DNA of 64,000 nt, taken from Raffaelea ambrosiae. Lineage: Eukaryota > Ascomycota > Sordariomycetes > Ophiostomatales > Ophiostomataceae. Positions within the stretch are counted from its first letter, which is position 1. Each line of letters begins with the position of its first letter. Below, one piece after another: positions 33,042-43,589 of the stretch. Location of the stretch: the NCBI GenBank assembly GCA_002778195.1, contig PCDI01000005.1, positions 773,075 through 837,074 of the forward strand, written 5' to 3'. Both the position numbers and the translations under genes were made by a program. A model generated the notes under the pieces. That model made no database searches and had not been told where the DNA came from. It saw nothing but the letters and a program-made list of their open reading frames with translations.

Positions 33042-33071
33042 CTATCAGATGGAACCAACCGATTATCAGAT
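33042..33071 (-). promoter_or_regulatory. Paired SreA/SRE-type GATA sites upstream of the siderophore transporter
   Basis: TTATCAGAT at 33063-33071 is the exact reverse complement of ATCTGATAA, matching the fungal iron-repressor consensus ATCWGATAA. CTATCAGAT at 33042-33050 matches at 8 of 9 positions in the same orientation, 21 bp away. They lie about 880-910 bp upstream of the transporter ATG. A CCAAT box on the minus strand (ATTGG at 33604-33608) is nearer the gene. SreA-type repressors silence siderophore uptake when iron is plentiful. Confidence 0.55.
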
Positions 33072-33949
33072 TCTCCACCCCAACGATCGCCGTCTCGCTT
33101 GCTGACCACGGAAAATGGCACAGCGAATTAAACTGCAGTGTGGGAGACGGGATTATGCATGAAGGGAGCTTCAGGCTAGCTCGTGCTGACAGCCTGGTCT
33201 GGGTCTGTCTTGGCTAACGATGGAAGGCAAAAAAAAAAAAAAAAAACTCGTAGCTTCTCAGGTTTCCCTTCTGCCATGAACTCTTGGCCATCACCCGTTG
33301 CAAGAAATGGCACCATGACCGAGACCCAGTCGGACAGCGGAAACAATACTGTAACCTTACAACGAATAAGAAGGGAAAGAGCCGGGACGAAATAAAAGGT
33401 TTCCAGGAAATGGACCCGTGTAACCGGCCCTATACTCGGACCTCTGGTTGCATTGCCGTCGTGGGGGTCGATTTCTTAGCCCACCTTGGCGGAATTTGAA
33501 CTTCGCTCTTTGCCAGGCTATGCCATAGCAGACCTTGTTGCTACGCCCAAAAAGAAAAAAAGAAAAACATGTCTTCTTTCGTCCAAGTTGAAATTGTGCC
33601 CGTATTGGGTTAATCGTCTCTGTCTCACTCCCACGTCGAGACCGACTTATGCAAGGGTTGGGAACCACGGTAAAATATCGAAAAGTAGAATGACAACAAG
33701 GGTGAGAACGATAATCGGAGTCCGTCCCACCGCTGCTGCGTATAAGGCTGGATCAGCATCACCCCGTCTTTCCCAGGTCCCTGGTTTTTGAATCAAAGTC
33801 ACATTGCGTTTGGTCCCAAAAGTTGCTCGTCGACGTACACGTGGTATAGATCCTACACGGAAGAGCACTCTGCAGTTGACACAACCTTGTCTTGACTGCT
33901 GCCCTTTTTCAACAAGACACCGTGTTGGCCACTTGGGGTTTTGCTTGCC

Positions 33950-36116
33950 ATGGCACACTCAATGGACCTCTCCGAAACGCCCCGGGCTGTCCAGGAAGCT
34001 GCCGGAGAAAAGGACAACGACATCGAGAGAGCCATGACTACTCAGGGAGACGGACACGACTACGATGAGAAGCCGCAGATGAACTCGGAGCATAAGCAGG
34101 ACGGTGTGAAGCAGGTCGAGGCCATCACCCAGGTCTGGACCAGGAATGTTGTCATCTTGACCTTCATTTTGTAAGCATCCCTTCCACCTCCTGATAGTGC
34201 CTTCACCTTTGCGGAACTATACACTTCTTTTCTTTTCCTGATTATCCTTCTTCGATGTCCTGACCACAGAAAAAAAAATTCATCCAGGATCTACCTGATC
34301 AATTTTGTCGGCGCCATGCAGCAGTCGATCCAGCAGAACCTGACGGCCTATGTCACGTCCGCATTCCAATCCCACGGTCTGCTCGCCACCACAAGCATCG
34401 TCGCGACCATTGTTGGCGGCGTTGCGAAGCTCACAATCGCCAAAGTCATTGACATCTGGGGCCGCATCGAGGGTTTTTGCTTCATGCTGCTCCTGGTCAC
34501 CCTCGGCCAGATCCTCAAGGCTGTGTGCAAGAACGTGGAGACGTATGCCGCGGCCCAGACGCTCTACTGGGTGGGCCATCTCGGTCTGCTGTACATCATC
34601 GACGTGGTCGTTGCCGACATGACCACGATGAAGAACCGGATGTTCATGTTTGCTCTCAACTCCACGCCCACCATTGCCACCGTGTTCGCCGGCTCCAAGA
34701 TCTCCGAGCTGTACTACGACAACCTCAACTTCCGCTGGGCGTTCGGTTCCTGGGCCATTATCATGGTCGGTGTCTGCACGCCGATCATGGTCGTGTTTGT
34801 CCTGCAGGCGCGCAAGGCCAAGCGGTTCGGTCTGTATCCGGAAAAGCCGCCAAAGCGGTCGTTTGTCGAGAACGTCAAGTACTACGCGATCGAATTTGAT
34901 GGTAACTACGAGAAGCCCCCATCAATGTCTCTCTTGGTGTAAGGCGAGAATATGCTGCTGACACCAAGATCCTGCAGTTGTCGGTCTTCTGTTGAGTACC
35001 GCCGCATTCTCTCTGATTCTCCTTCCTTTCAGCCTGGCGAACTCGGCTCCCAACGGCTGGAAGACCGGATACATTATTGCCATGTTTGTCGTCGGTGGCC
35101 TCTGCATGGTCCTCTTTGTCGCGTGGGAGAAATTTGTCGCCCCGGTGCAGTACCTGCCGTGGAGGTTCCTGTCCGACAGAACTATCCTAGGCGGTGCTCT
35201 TCTTTATGGGTTCATGTTTACCTCAATCTAGTGAGTGTTCTGCGCTATTGTGTCTTTGCTTCGTTTTGGGGGGGCGAGGAGAGGAAATTCTGCTGTGGTG
35301 TTCTTGCCTTTTATCTTCTTTCATTTTGACACTGACCGCATGCCGCACTCAGCTGCTGGGACACGTACTATTCTTCCTACCTACAGGTTGTCAACGACCT
35401 GAGCATCACCATCTCCGGCTATGTTCTCAACTCATTTTCCCTTGGATCGGCCTTCCTGTCGCCGTTCATTGGCTTGTAAGTCTATGTGTCTGTCCTGATG
35501 GCGGCCAGAACGTCCCATGTTGTTGTTAACAGATTTTCATAATAGGCTGATTCGCTACACCGGCAACTACAAATGGGTTGGGGCGACTGGCATTCCCTTC
35601 ATGGTCCTCGGAACCGCGCTTCTGATCAAGTTCCGCACCCCCGAAAGCACCGTCGGCTACCTCGTCATGTGCCAGCTGTTCAACGGGTTTGGAAGCGGCA
35701 TCCTTGCTCTTTGCTCCCAGATGGCCATTATGGCCGCAGTTACGCACCAGGAGATCGCTGTCGTCATGGCTGTGTACGGCCTCTTCGGTTCCATTGGTGC
35801 CGCTATCGGGCAGACCATCGGTGGTGCTCTGTGGACCCAACTGCTGCCAAAGGAGCTCTACAAGGAGCTGCCGGCAGACAGCAAAGACCTTGTGGCCGAG
35901 ATCTACGGCTCGCTGGTCGTCCAGAGGAGCTACCCTATGGGCAGTCCCGTTCGCAACGCCATCATTGCCGCCTATGGAACTGTTATGCACAAGATGGTCG
36001 TTGCCGGTTCCTGCTTCATTCCTCCAGTGGTGATCTGCTTGCTCATCTGGAAGAACATCAACATCAAGGAGCTGGAGAAGACCAAGGGTACCCAGTCCAA
36101 GGGTAACATTTGGTGA
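33950..36116 (+). CDS. MFS siderophore-iron transporter (Arn/Sit/Mir family)
   Basis: Five exons (33950-34170, 34288-34901, 34978-35230, 35353-35475, 35546-36116) give 593 residues. The ATG at 33950 is in good context (GCCATGG). A charged cytosolic N-terminus of about 60 residues precedes a 14-helix major-facilitator protein. Family landmarks are LTFIL/IYLINFVGAMQQSI, AKVIDIWGRIEGF, ALNSTPTIATVFAGS, then VVGLLLSTAAFSLILLPF, NGWKTGYIIAMF, YCWDTYYSSYLQVVNDLS and FIGLLIRYTGNYKWVG. Such proteins import ferric siderophores by proton symport at the plasma membrane or in vesicles. Which siderophore is taken up cannot be read from sequence. GATA-type sites upstream and HapX in the same window agree with iron-starvation control. 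Confidence 0.92.
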
Positions 36117-36361
36117 AAAAAGAGGAGGAACTTTCCACTCCAACACAATGGAGCAAGGAGCAGGCTGTATCACGGCTCTATTGCTATGTTGCTTCTACCC
36201 ACGGTTGTAACCAAATTCCATACTCCTGTATCCAAATCTATCTTAGTGTTCCTTATTGCGAACATATTCCTTTGCATATGTACATAATAGACAGTTCATG
36301 TCCAAAGATACCACTCCATTACTATTTCCATCGGAATGGAAACGAAAATTTTGCGGCGTTT

Positions 36362-38871
36362 TTACCGCTCATCAGCAACATTGTGAAGACTGTGTATGTT
36401 AGCAACCACCATACACCAACAAGCAAAACGTGGGGAGAACAGTACGGAGGAAACGAACCTGATATCAACCGGGCTGTCTGGCAGCTTGCCGTTGTCATCC
36501 TCGCCGTGCAGGACTCCCGGAGAGCGCGTCGCAATGCTCAGCGTCACCCCGTTCGAGGAGGAGCGCTTGCTGGCACCATTGGTGTCGTTCTCGCTCTTCC
36601 TCTTCTTGCCGTTCGGCACCTTGCCGAGGTGGTGGAAATACTCCTCTGGCACTTCGGTCTGGTACTTTCCAGAGAAGACACCGGCCTCGAAGTCCTTGAT
36701 CTCTGTTGTGCCACTCACCGCAGCGTCGATGCAGGCGATCTTGAGGTCTTCCAGGTCCTGGTAGATAACGGCGTCTGCATCGATGTACTCGGCAATTTCC
36801 TGGTTCGTCTTGTTGTACGCAATGAGCTCTGTCATGAAGTCAGCCCCCTGATCTCTCCGCGAACCAATACATCCATGAACGTCTTCACCGGTTCTTTACC
36901 TTCACGATCTGCCAAGTCAATGCCGTACTGGATACAAAACACTCTATTAGTAACAGCCCCGCAATTTATGACGTTGAATGGGCCGGCACTCACAACATGG
37001 GGGTGGGTGACTTCTGGCGAGCAAGACACAAAGATGACCCGAACAGCGCCTGCCTCGCGTGCCATTTGCACCTGTAGCAACGACATTAGCGGTTGAAAAT
37101 CGGATTGCTGTGTCCAGACTTGGCATGGGTCGCTTACAATTTCGCGCGAGGTTGTTCCGCGCACAATAGAATCGTCTACCAGGCAGACAACTTTGCCCTT
37201 GAACTCTGACGCAATGGGAGACAGCTTTCGCCGCACACTCTTTTGACGGGCCGATTGTCCCGGCAGGATAAATGTCCGGTAGACGTATCGGTTCTTGACA
37301 AAAGCATTCGAAAAGGGAATGTCAAGGTCTTTGGCCAGGACAGCTGCTGCAGTGTTGCTGGTCTGTTTACTTCATGTCAGTAATTTTCTGGCGTGTTGCG
37401 CAAATTCAAAGGGAAAATGCCCACCTCCGGAACAGGAATAACTGCAGGAAAAAAAAAGAGAAGATGTCAGTAGGAAGTACAATAAAATCTCCCCGTGTCC
37501 ACTGGGCTTCTTGTCAAGCAATACTTACTGACGTCGATGCCACGAATGCCTTCCTCGCCGAGCACCCGACGCATCTTCTTGCCGAGCATGACACCCATGT
37601 TCTCTCTGCTTTTGTACACAGACAAGCCGTCCAGAGTGCTGTCTGGCCGGGCAAAGTACACGTACTCGAAGATGTCCGGCGTGTACGATATTCTCTCCAC
37701 GACCTGACAAAATTCCGGAGTGCCGCCCTTCTTGATGAAGACTGCCTGTCCCGGCAGAATATCGATGATGTTGCTGAAGCCAAGCTGTGTCAATGCAATG
37801 GACTCAGAGGCCATGAAGTAGTCAGTGGCTCCCTTCAGCGTGGCGGATGGTCGAGATCCGAGAGCCAGTGGCCGAATGCCATTGGCGTCTCTGAGTAAAA
37901 AAAAAAAACAGTCAGCAGAGGTTCCTAGCATGCTGACTAGACAGGGGTCAAGAGCTGAGCATACCTGAAACCCAAAATGCCAAAGCCTGTAATCATGGCA
38001 GTGCACGCAAAAGCGCCCTTGCATCGCTTGTAGACGTCACGAAGGGCGGTAAACACATCGTCAACATTGGCACGAGCTTTTCCAAGGTCGTTCAGAGCAT
38101 TGGCAAAGACATTGAGCCTGTAAATCATAAGTTTTATGATCGTTTATTGCCTTGAAAATACGGCAAGGGATAGAGAGGGAGGACATGGTACATACAGCAG
38201 CTCAGAGTCAGAGTCCGTGTTAACATGGCGGCGAGCCTCGAGATCGAGGAACTTGCGGAGCTCATCGCTGTTCACAAGGTTTCCATTGACACCCATGGAC
38301 AGACCAAAGGGCGAATTGACATAAAACGGCTGTGCCTCAGACCTGACGGGTCATGGGTATCAACATCCGGCACTAGGAAGCTGGGGAGGTGAGGAGATGG
38401 GGAGCATGGGAATACATACGGGGATGTGGTGCCCGCTGTAGGGTATCGCAGGTGGCTGATGCCTGCATATCCAGGCAGATCGGCGACACGACGGCCCTCC
38501 TCAAAGACCTTGGCGGCCATGCCGTTGCCCTTGCATTGGTACAGACGGCCACCCTGGCACACGGTGATGCCAGCGGCCTCTTGTCCTCTCTGGGCAAAGC
38601 AGGTCAGTACCACAGCTAAGGTGTCCGAATCTCAGACGCTTTCATGAGCCCCATGACGAGACTGCGTCGTGACTTACATGTTGAAGAAAGTACAGAGACT
38701 CGTGCAGGTCAATGGCAGCCGTTGTGGCCTTCACATCGCCGAGCTGGATACCATCATGTCAGTACGGGGCCTGTAGTGGACACCATTCGAGGCCCAATGG
38801 GGACTCTGATGCAACTGCCTTGCAGTCGTGCGGGTGGTATTACGAACCAGGAGAGCAGTGACGCCACACAT
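36362..38871 (-). CDS. ADE4: Amidophosphoribosyltransferase (glutamine PRPP amidotransferase)
   Basis: The first step of purine synthesis: PRPP plus glutamine to phosphoribosylamine. Twelve exons on the complement: 38848-38871, 38678-38743, 38420-38589, 38196-38342, 37965-38117, 37529-37890, 37425-37441, 37138-37362, 36994-37071, 36900-36927, 36459-36828 and 36362-36389, giving 555 residues. The N-terminal nucleophile Cys follows Met directly (MCGVTALL). Further landmarks are LQHRGQEAAG, HLRYPTAG, NTDSDSELL, GFRDANGIRPLALGS, FEYVYFARPDS and the PRPP loop VCLVDDSIVRGTTS (about 372-385), then YGIDLAD. Exon 7 is only 17 nt. The last intron (69 nt, GTTCGT donor) is a multiple of three, so retention would also give an open frame; splicing gives the expected end DISLHNVADER. 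Every junction keeps phase. Confidence 0.93.
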
Positions 38872-39850
38872 GCTGAAAATCGAGGGTCCTCTTCTTATCG
38901 GTGATGACGTTTTGTAAAAACAGTACCCTACACTAAACCACGGCAGGAAGGGGCCGGACGAGACAGGCTGGAATGCTGTTATGGAAATGCTGCTCTGATT
39001 GACAGCCACCTGAGAATGAACGAAAGGTGTGATGGGATGACAAGGCTGAATGGCCGTTGTTCTGGCTGCGGCAGACCTTGGCTTTGGGTGTGCTAGCCTC
39101 CACTCGAGTTCGGCTCAGGGTTTTTTTTTCTGATATCAGAGTCGCGTCTACTGGCGGCTTTAGAGACAGACGGCTACACGTGGACAGACATGTGACTCAG
39201 TCAGGCGCTGTATCACATGACTCTTACACGCCTTCCACGTGACGTTTAGTGTAAAGAACCCTCAGGCTCATCATGAAAACGATACGGTACCGCTGCTGCC
39301 GGGAGGCGTGCTCACCAAGTACGGGTATGCCACGGTGTCATGGCCAAATTTGTCACTTACAGCCTCCGCCCGCCGACCACACGGCAACATCAAGAGATCG
39401 AAAAGGTCTGCTGAAAATCAGATAATATCAAATAAACATTTACTTCGTTGCTTTTTACTTCTTCGGCTGCCGGCAAAGTGCGACAATCTCAACTTCGATT
39501 CAGAATGAAATTAAGCATGCACTTCACAAATGCTAGTTCATAACCCGGTCAGACCGAATTCAACTCGTCACGCAAAAACTGTCACCATGGGCATTTATTC
39601 AATGACGTATATATGAACTGTCTGCACTGCTGTCTTAGCCATCCTTCTTAAAGACAGCATACCGTATCTTCACCTTCTTCATTTCTTCTTTACTTTTTCC
39701 TAGGCGTCACCTGCTTCTTTGCTCACTCGTTTTCTTTCCGCAAGCATATCGACGCACAGTATCCTACCACTTTAGGACTCATGAACACTCCCTGATTTCT
39801 CTGTTTTTGACTGCGTGCACGCACGTCAGCTGCTTTCCTCTGCTTTGAAA
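38872..39850. other. Intergenic region between ADE4 and a 2EXR gene
   Basis: About 980 bp carrying both divergent promoters. Apart from the TGACTC and E-box-like cluster at 39175-39243, I see no feature. A CT-rich block at 39655-39740 lies just before the plus-strand start. Confidence 0.5.
39193..39223 (+). promoter_or_regulatory. Paired TGACTC elements upstream of ADE4
   Basis: TGACTCA (39193-39199) and TGACTC (39218-39223) lie 25 bp apart, 320-350 bp upstream of the ADE4 start. TGACTC is the core of Gcn4/CPC1 and Bas1 sites, which control purine and amino-acid genes in yeast. CACGTG-type motifs flank them (39178 and 39237). Confidence 0.45.
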
Positions 39851-41094
39851 ATGACAGACGAGTCCAACAAGACCGGCCAAAGTGGCCGCAAAGAATGTCA
39901 AAGCACTCCGACGATTGTCTCCAGCATTGCAGGGAGCGTGAGTGATACAGCCATCCTCGTATGACTGTGTCTCTCTGCTTCGATATGCATTTGTTGTGAT
40001 CAAAAGTCTAACGCACTGCGGACTGGCACAGGAGACAATTTGCGTCCGACATGGAACAGGGTCAAAGCCAGCCTTTCCATTCATGTAAGGATATTGTTGG
40101 CGATCTTCTTTGGACGGCCCCAAACTGGCACGCTCCCTGAAATTGCTTTGCGTACTAATTGGAGCACAACATCAGGTCTCTGCCAGCCGAAATTCGCGTG
40201 AAGATCTACAAGGAGCTTTTGCTTGACCGGCGGGGAGTTCATCTCCAAGGACAGCCCGGCAGATGGAGCCCGTCAGTCTTCCACTGCCACTCAGCATTGG
40301 CCAAGAGAGATTGGCCTCAGTTGAAAGAGTATGAAAAAATGAGCCGCCGCCGAACACGTCCCATGAGTCTCGAGGCGTTGTCCAAGTTTGTGATTCGAGA
40401 GAATCTCGACCTTCGCCATGACATGAGGGACCCAGCGACCTTGAATACCAATGTTCTCCTGGGATACTCGCGGGACCACCGCTAGGACCATGGCCCGCGA
40501 GATTCCCAGATTTTTCCAAGCATCATGTGCACAAATCGGCAGGTGTATGCCGAGACTGTTCATATTCTCTACGCGCAACGGTTTATCTTTTCCGACACAG
40601 AGGCGCTGTTCAATTTTCTCTCGCTGCTCGGGCCAGCTCCATGCGCCCTGCTGAGAGACGTCGAGATTTTGGGCTGGACAGACAAGAGATCGATCACCAG
40701 CCAGGCCATTCCTGCATTTGCCACGCTGCAGCGTCTGGTCAACCTGGACAAGCTGCGGATTTCCTGTTCTCTCGGAACCACCCAAGACTGGGCTTGGATC
40801 AACATTTTCCCACCCAGGCGACAGGACAGCCGCCCCAGCTCTTGCTACCGATCCCCAGCAGACATTCTCGCCTTGAAAGTATACCGGGACTGCTACCACT
40901 GGCTGCGTTTCACATACGCCCGGGGCGGCATGCGGGTCATTCGCCACATGCTGCGAATTGAGCGACGGAACTTTTTGCCATCCTCTCTCAGCTCGCCCAA
41001 GCCGATGCCTCCGTTCACCCGAGACATGTACCTGAAGATGAGGCTGCGCTTCTGGGCCTATCTGGAAATCTTGCTGACCGGCCATGTGATGTAA
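39851..41094 (+). CDS. 2EXR/DUF7730-like F-box-related protein
   Basis: Four exons (39851-39937, 40032-40084, 40176-40452, 40510-41094) give 333 residues. Splicing rebuilds the family signature FPFMSLPAEIRVKIYKELLL and then IFPSIMCTNRQVYAETVHIL, typical of a Pezizomycotina expansion of F-box-like proteins. Between them the genomic frame has a TAG at about 40484. An intron at 40453-40509 with a weak GTTCTC donor removes it in phase and gives the normal family sequence, so I treat it as an intron and not as a broken gene. The C-terminal half is rich in Arg and aromatics. Function is unknown; an adaptor role is inferred only. It is unlike the 2EXR protein at 1.6-2.5 kb outside the signature. Confidence 0.72.
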
Positions 41095-41858
41095 ATGTTT
41101 GCGTCTTGTGCGTGTGTTGATATTTCGAATGGTAACTACATTGTTGTTGTGCAAGCTCTTTCCAGTGTGAGTCTACGATTGCGTTTGTCTGACTTGAGAG
41201 GGAACGAAAGTGTACAGATGTACGGGCCAAAGTTGTGTGTTGCAAGAAATTCCCATGTGTTGTGTTGCTGTGCTCTTCACATTGTGTGTAGTAGAGGGTT
41301 GCCATTGTGAGCTTCGGTGCATGCGGTCACGGAACGATACCTACGGCCCTTCTATTTGTGTATTTACTGTGTATTTAGGCTGAAGCCCCAGACTGAAAAT
41401 AAAGTGCCGACGTCCCATAACAAGTCAATATGATTCTTCCGCTTTCGAGCCGCCAGAACAACATCGGGTGGAAGAAAAAAGAAAGCCAAAAAAATTCTCC
41501 TGGCGGTCCAAGATAAGACAAAAAGAAGATGAAATAAAGTAGGTAGACTCGAGTTATGGCAAGATCGAGTGTGTGTGGCCATCATGGTAAGTTGTCAACA
41601 ATGTCCCGAGACCACGTGGATGTACCGAGAATAGAGTCGGCCGATGACAGTTTAACCCGGGAACGTGAACAGAGGCAGAAAATGCTTGGCAGTGTTATAT
41701 TAATGTACAGAAGAGTCCGGAAGCTGGAGCAATATTATCCTTTGGCCAGCGTTGCTGTACTGCCGTAATAATATTTGGGGGGTTTTTTTTTCTGTCCCTT
41801 GGTTCTCATGGAAGTGTGCACGAATGCAAAAAAAAAGAAAGATGACTGCACAACCGCC
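41095..41858. other. Intergenic region before the CBM18-LysM gene
   Basis: About 760 bp. The left part is the TG-rich 3' flank of the 2EXR gene. The right part is A-rich (41828-41839) and T-rich (41782-41790) promoter sequence. No gene is seen. Confidence 0.5.
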
Positions 41859-43067
41859 ATGGCACGACCACTTGTCCGGATGAGAAGACCGCCGGTCCCG
41901 GCCTTTGTCTTCTCTGCGCCCAGACTTGTCTTCCTTGTGCTCTTCTTGGCAGCGACCGCTCTTGCGCAGAACAGTACCCTCCAGGTCAGCGTGGACGGAA
42001 CCTGCGGCGGCGCCACCAACCAGACCTGCATCGGCTCGACCTGGGGCCAGTGCTGCTCGGCCCACGGATACTGCGGCAGCACGGATACCTACTGCGGGCA
42101 AGGGTGCAACGCGGCCTTTGGAAAGTGCGAAGACAAAGCCAGCAGCACCGGCCCAGGAGTGCCGTCACCCACGGCACCGGCGCCCAGCCGGACGTGCCCC
42201 GTCTGCCCCGTCTGCAAGATCTGCATGTCGCCCACACCGACCGAAGTGCCGTCTTCGTGCCGCGTGATCTTGACGGCGACGCACTGGGTCACCTTGACGG
42301 CAACGGTGAATGGCGGAGGGTCGGCCGGGGCTCCGGCCACACCGGCCCCAACAACAGCCGCGTCACAGACGGCCTGTCCTTCCGCAGCCATACACACAAC
42401 CACCGTCGTGGCCAGCACCACGGTGGTGTCGACGACGACGTTGACCCAGGGAGGGCCGGCGCAGACCAAGACAGAGACAACAACAGAGACGAAGACGGAT
42501 ACGAAAACAGAGACCCGTGTCCTCCAGACGCAAACCGACACACACACGGTGACCACGACGTTGACCCAGACGAGCCTCAAGACGATCACGTTGGTCAGCA
42601 CGGTGACAAGCGGAGGCGGTACAGGGCCATCGCGGACGAGCACAGACACAGCCGAGCCGACGCCGTCGCCGTTCCTGCCGGGGGTGGTGAGATATTGTAC
42701 GTGCCCAAGGAGACGCATACGTTGGTGACAGTGCGAAGCACGGAAACCATGGCTAACACGTGTAGGCCGCCAGTGGTACAAGACGGTGGAAGGCGACACG
42801 TGCCGCTCCGTGGCCGGCAGAGCAAGCATCAGCCAAGATGATCTGTGCGTGGACTCTCTTCCATTTTTGTCTTGTTTCTCTTTCTACTACCATCGTTGGA
42901 TCCCCAAACTGACCGCGTGCAGACGCAAGTGGAACACCAAGATCGGCAGCACGACGGACGAAACGACGATTTGCCAGCGGGGCCAGCTGGTGCAGCTGGC
43001 TACGGGGCTGTGTCGGATCGAGTGCGGGAGCTTGTGGCCGGGCTACTACCTGTGTGTGGGTGGGTGA
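41859..43067 (+). CDS. Secreted CBM18 plus LysM chitin-binding protein
   Basis: Three exons (41859-42696, 42766-42844, 42923-43067) give 353 residues. The ATG at 41859 has ideal context (CCGCCATGG), and the next 37 residues form a basic then hydrophobic signal sequence ending LFLAATALA. A hevein-type CBM18 follows: GTCGG, then CIGSTWGQCCSAHGYCG, then YCGQGCNAAFGKC, with all eight cysteines. A CPVCPVCKIC cluster and about 110 Thr/Val/Ser-rich linker residues come next. The C-terminal LysM is assembled across both introns: YKTVEGDTCRSVAG, KWNTKIGS and the ending CGSLWPGYYLCVGG, with about 20 extra residues inside. Both modules bind chitin. In fungi such proteins protect hyphal chitin or hide fragments from hosts, but which applies here is unknown. 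Confidence 0.82.
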
Positions 43068-43589
43068 AGAACGGCAACGGTCGTGTTGGTTGTGTTTGCA
43101 GGGTGGAGTGTCTACATAGAATGCGTTGCTCAGAGTTTCTTTTCGTGATGGGTCCGTAGTAGAGATGCTGGCCCGACACAATGCATTTGTCTTTCTTCAT
43201 GATCTTTTCTTGATTCAATGCCAAAATGCCAATCTTGATATGGATTTACAAACTAAACAGAGCAATGCCGACCCCCCCCTTTTTTTTTGTGAATGATGTC
43301 TCAATAAATCCGGAGACTCCCCAATGTACGTGAAAAGATACAGATCATGCTATCCGTTGCTATCATAGTATTACATGCAAAAAAAAAGAGAAAAAAATAA
43401 AGACATGGGCGTAGAAAATGAGTTTGCTTTCCTTTGATTGTCCTGTGATGAGAATTTTTCTGTTGTTTTGGATTTCCCCACAAACACATCCCCGTGTATC
43501 CAGTGATACCACTCGTCCATTTTGTTCCTTGATGTTTTTTTTTTTTTTGTTGTTTTATTGTAGTTCTTCCTGACCCATCAGTCGGTCGC
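43068..43589. other. Intergenic 3' region between convergent genes
   Basis: About 520 bp of AT-rich 3' flank with poly(C)/poly(T) at 43270-43290 and poly(T) at 43533-43545. No coding signal is seen. Confidence 0.6.

Larger units (their letters stand above)
29583..33949. other. Long intergenic region, carboxylesterase to siderophore transporter
   Basis: About 4.4 kb without a gene I can support. It holds a G18 homopolymer (29991-30008), a GCTCTTTT tandem tract at about 30416-30440, several poly(A)/poly(T) runs and a cluster of TCACATGAC-like motifs at 32019-32115. The last 900 bp carry GATA sites. Frames at 30145-31029 and 31133-31691 (minus) overlap one another in several phases and have no recognizable motif. 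Confidence 0.5.

Noticed and set aside
40483..40485. In-frame TAG as evidence that the second 2EXR gene is a pseudogene
   Set aside because: A 57-nt phase-0 intron removes it and restores the family sequence IFPSIMCTNRQVYAE.
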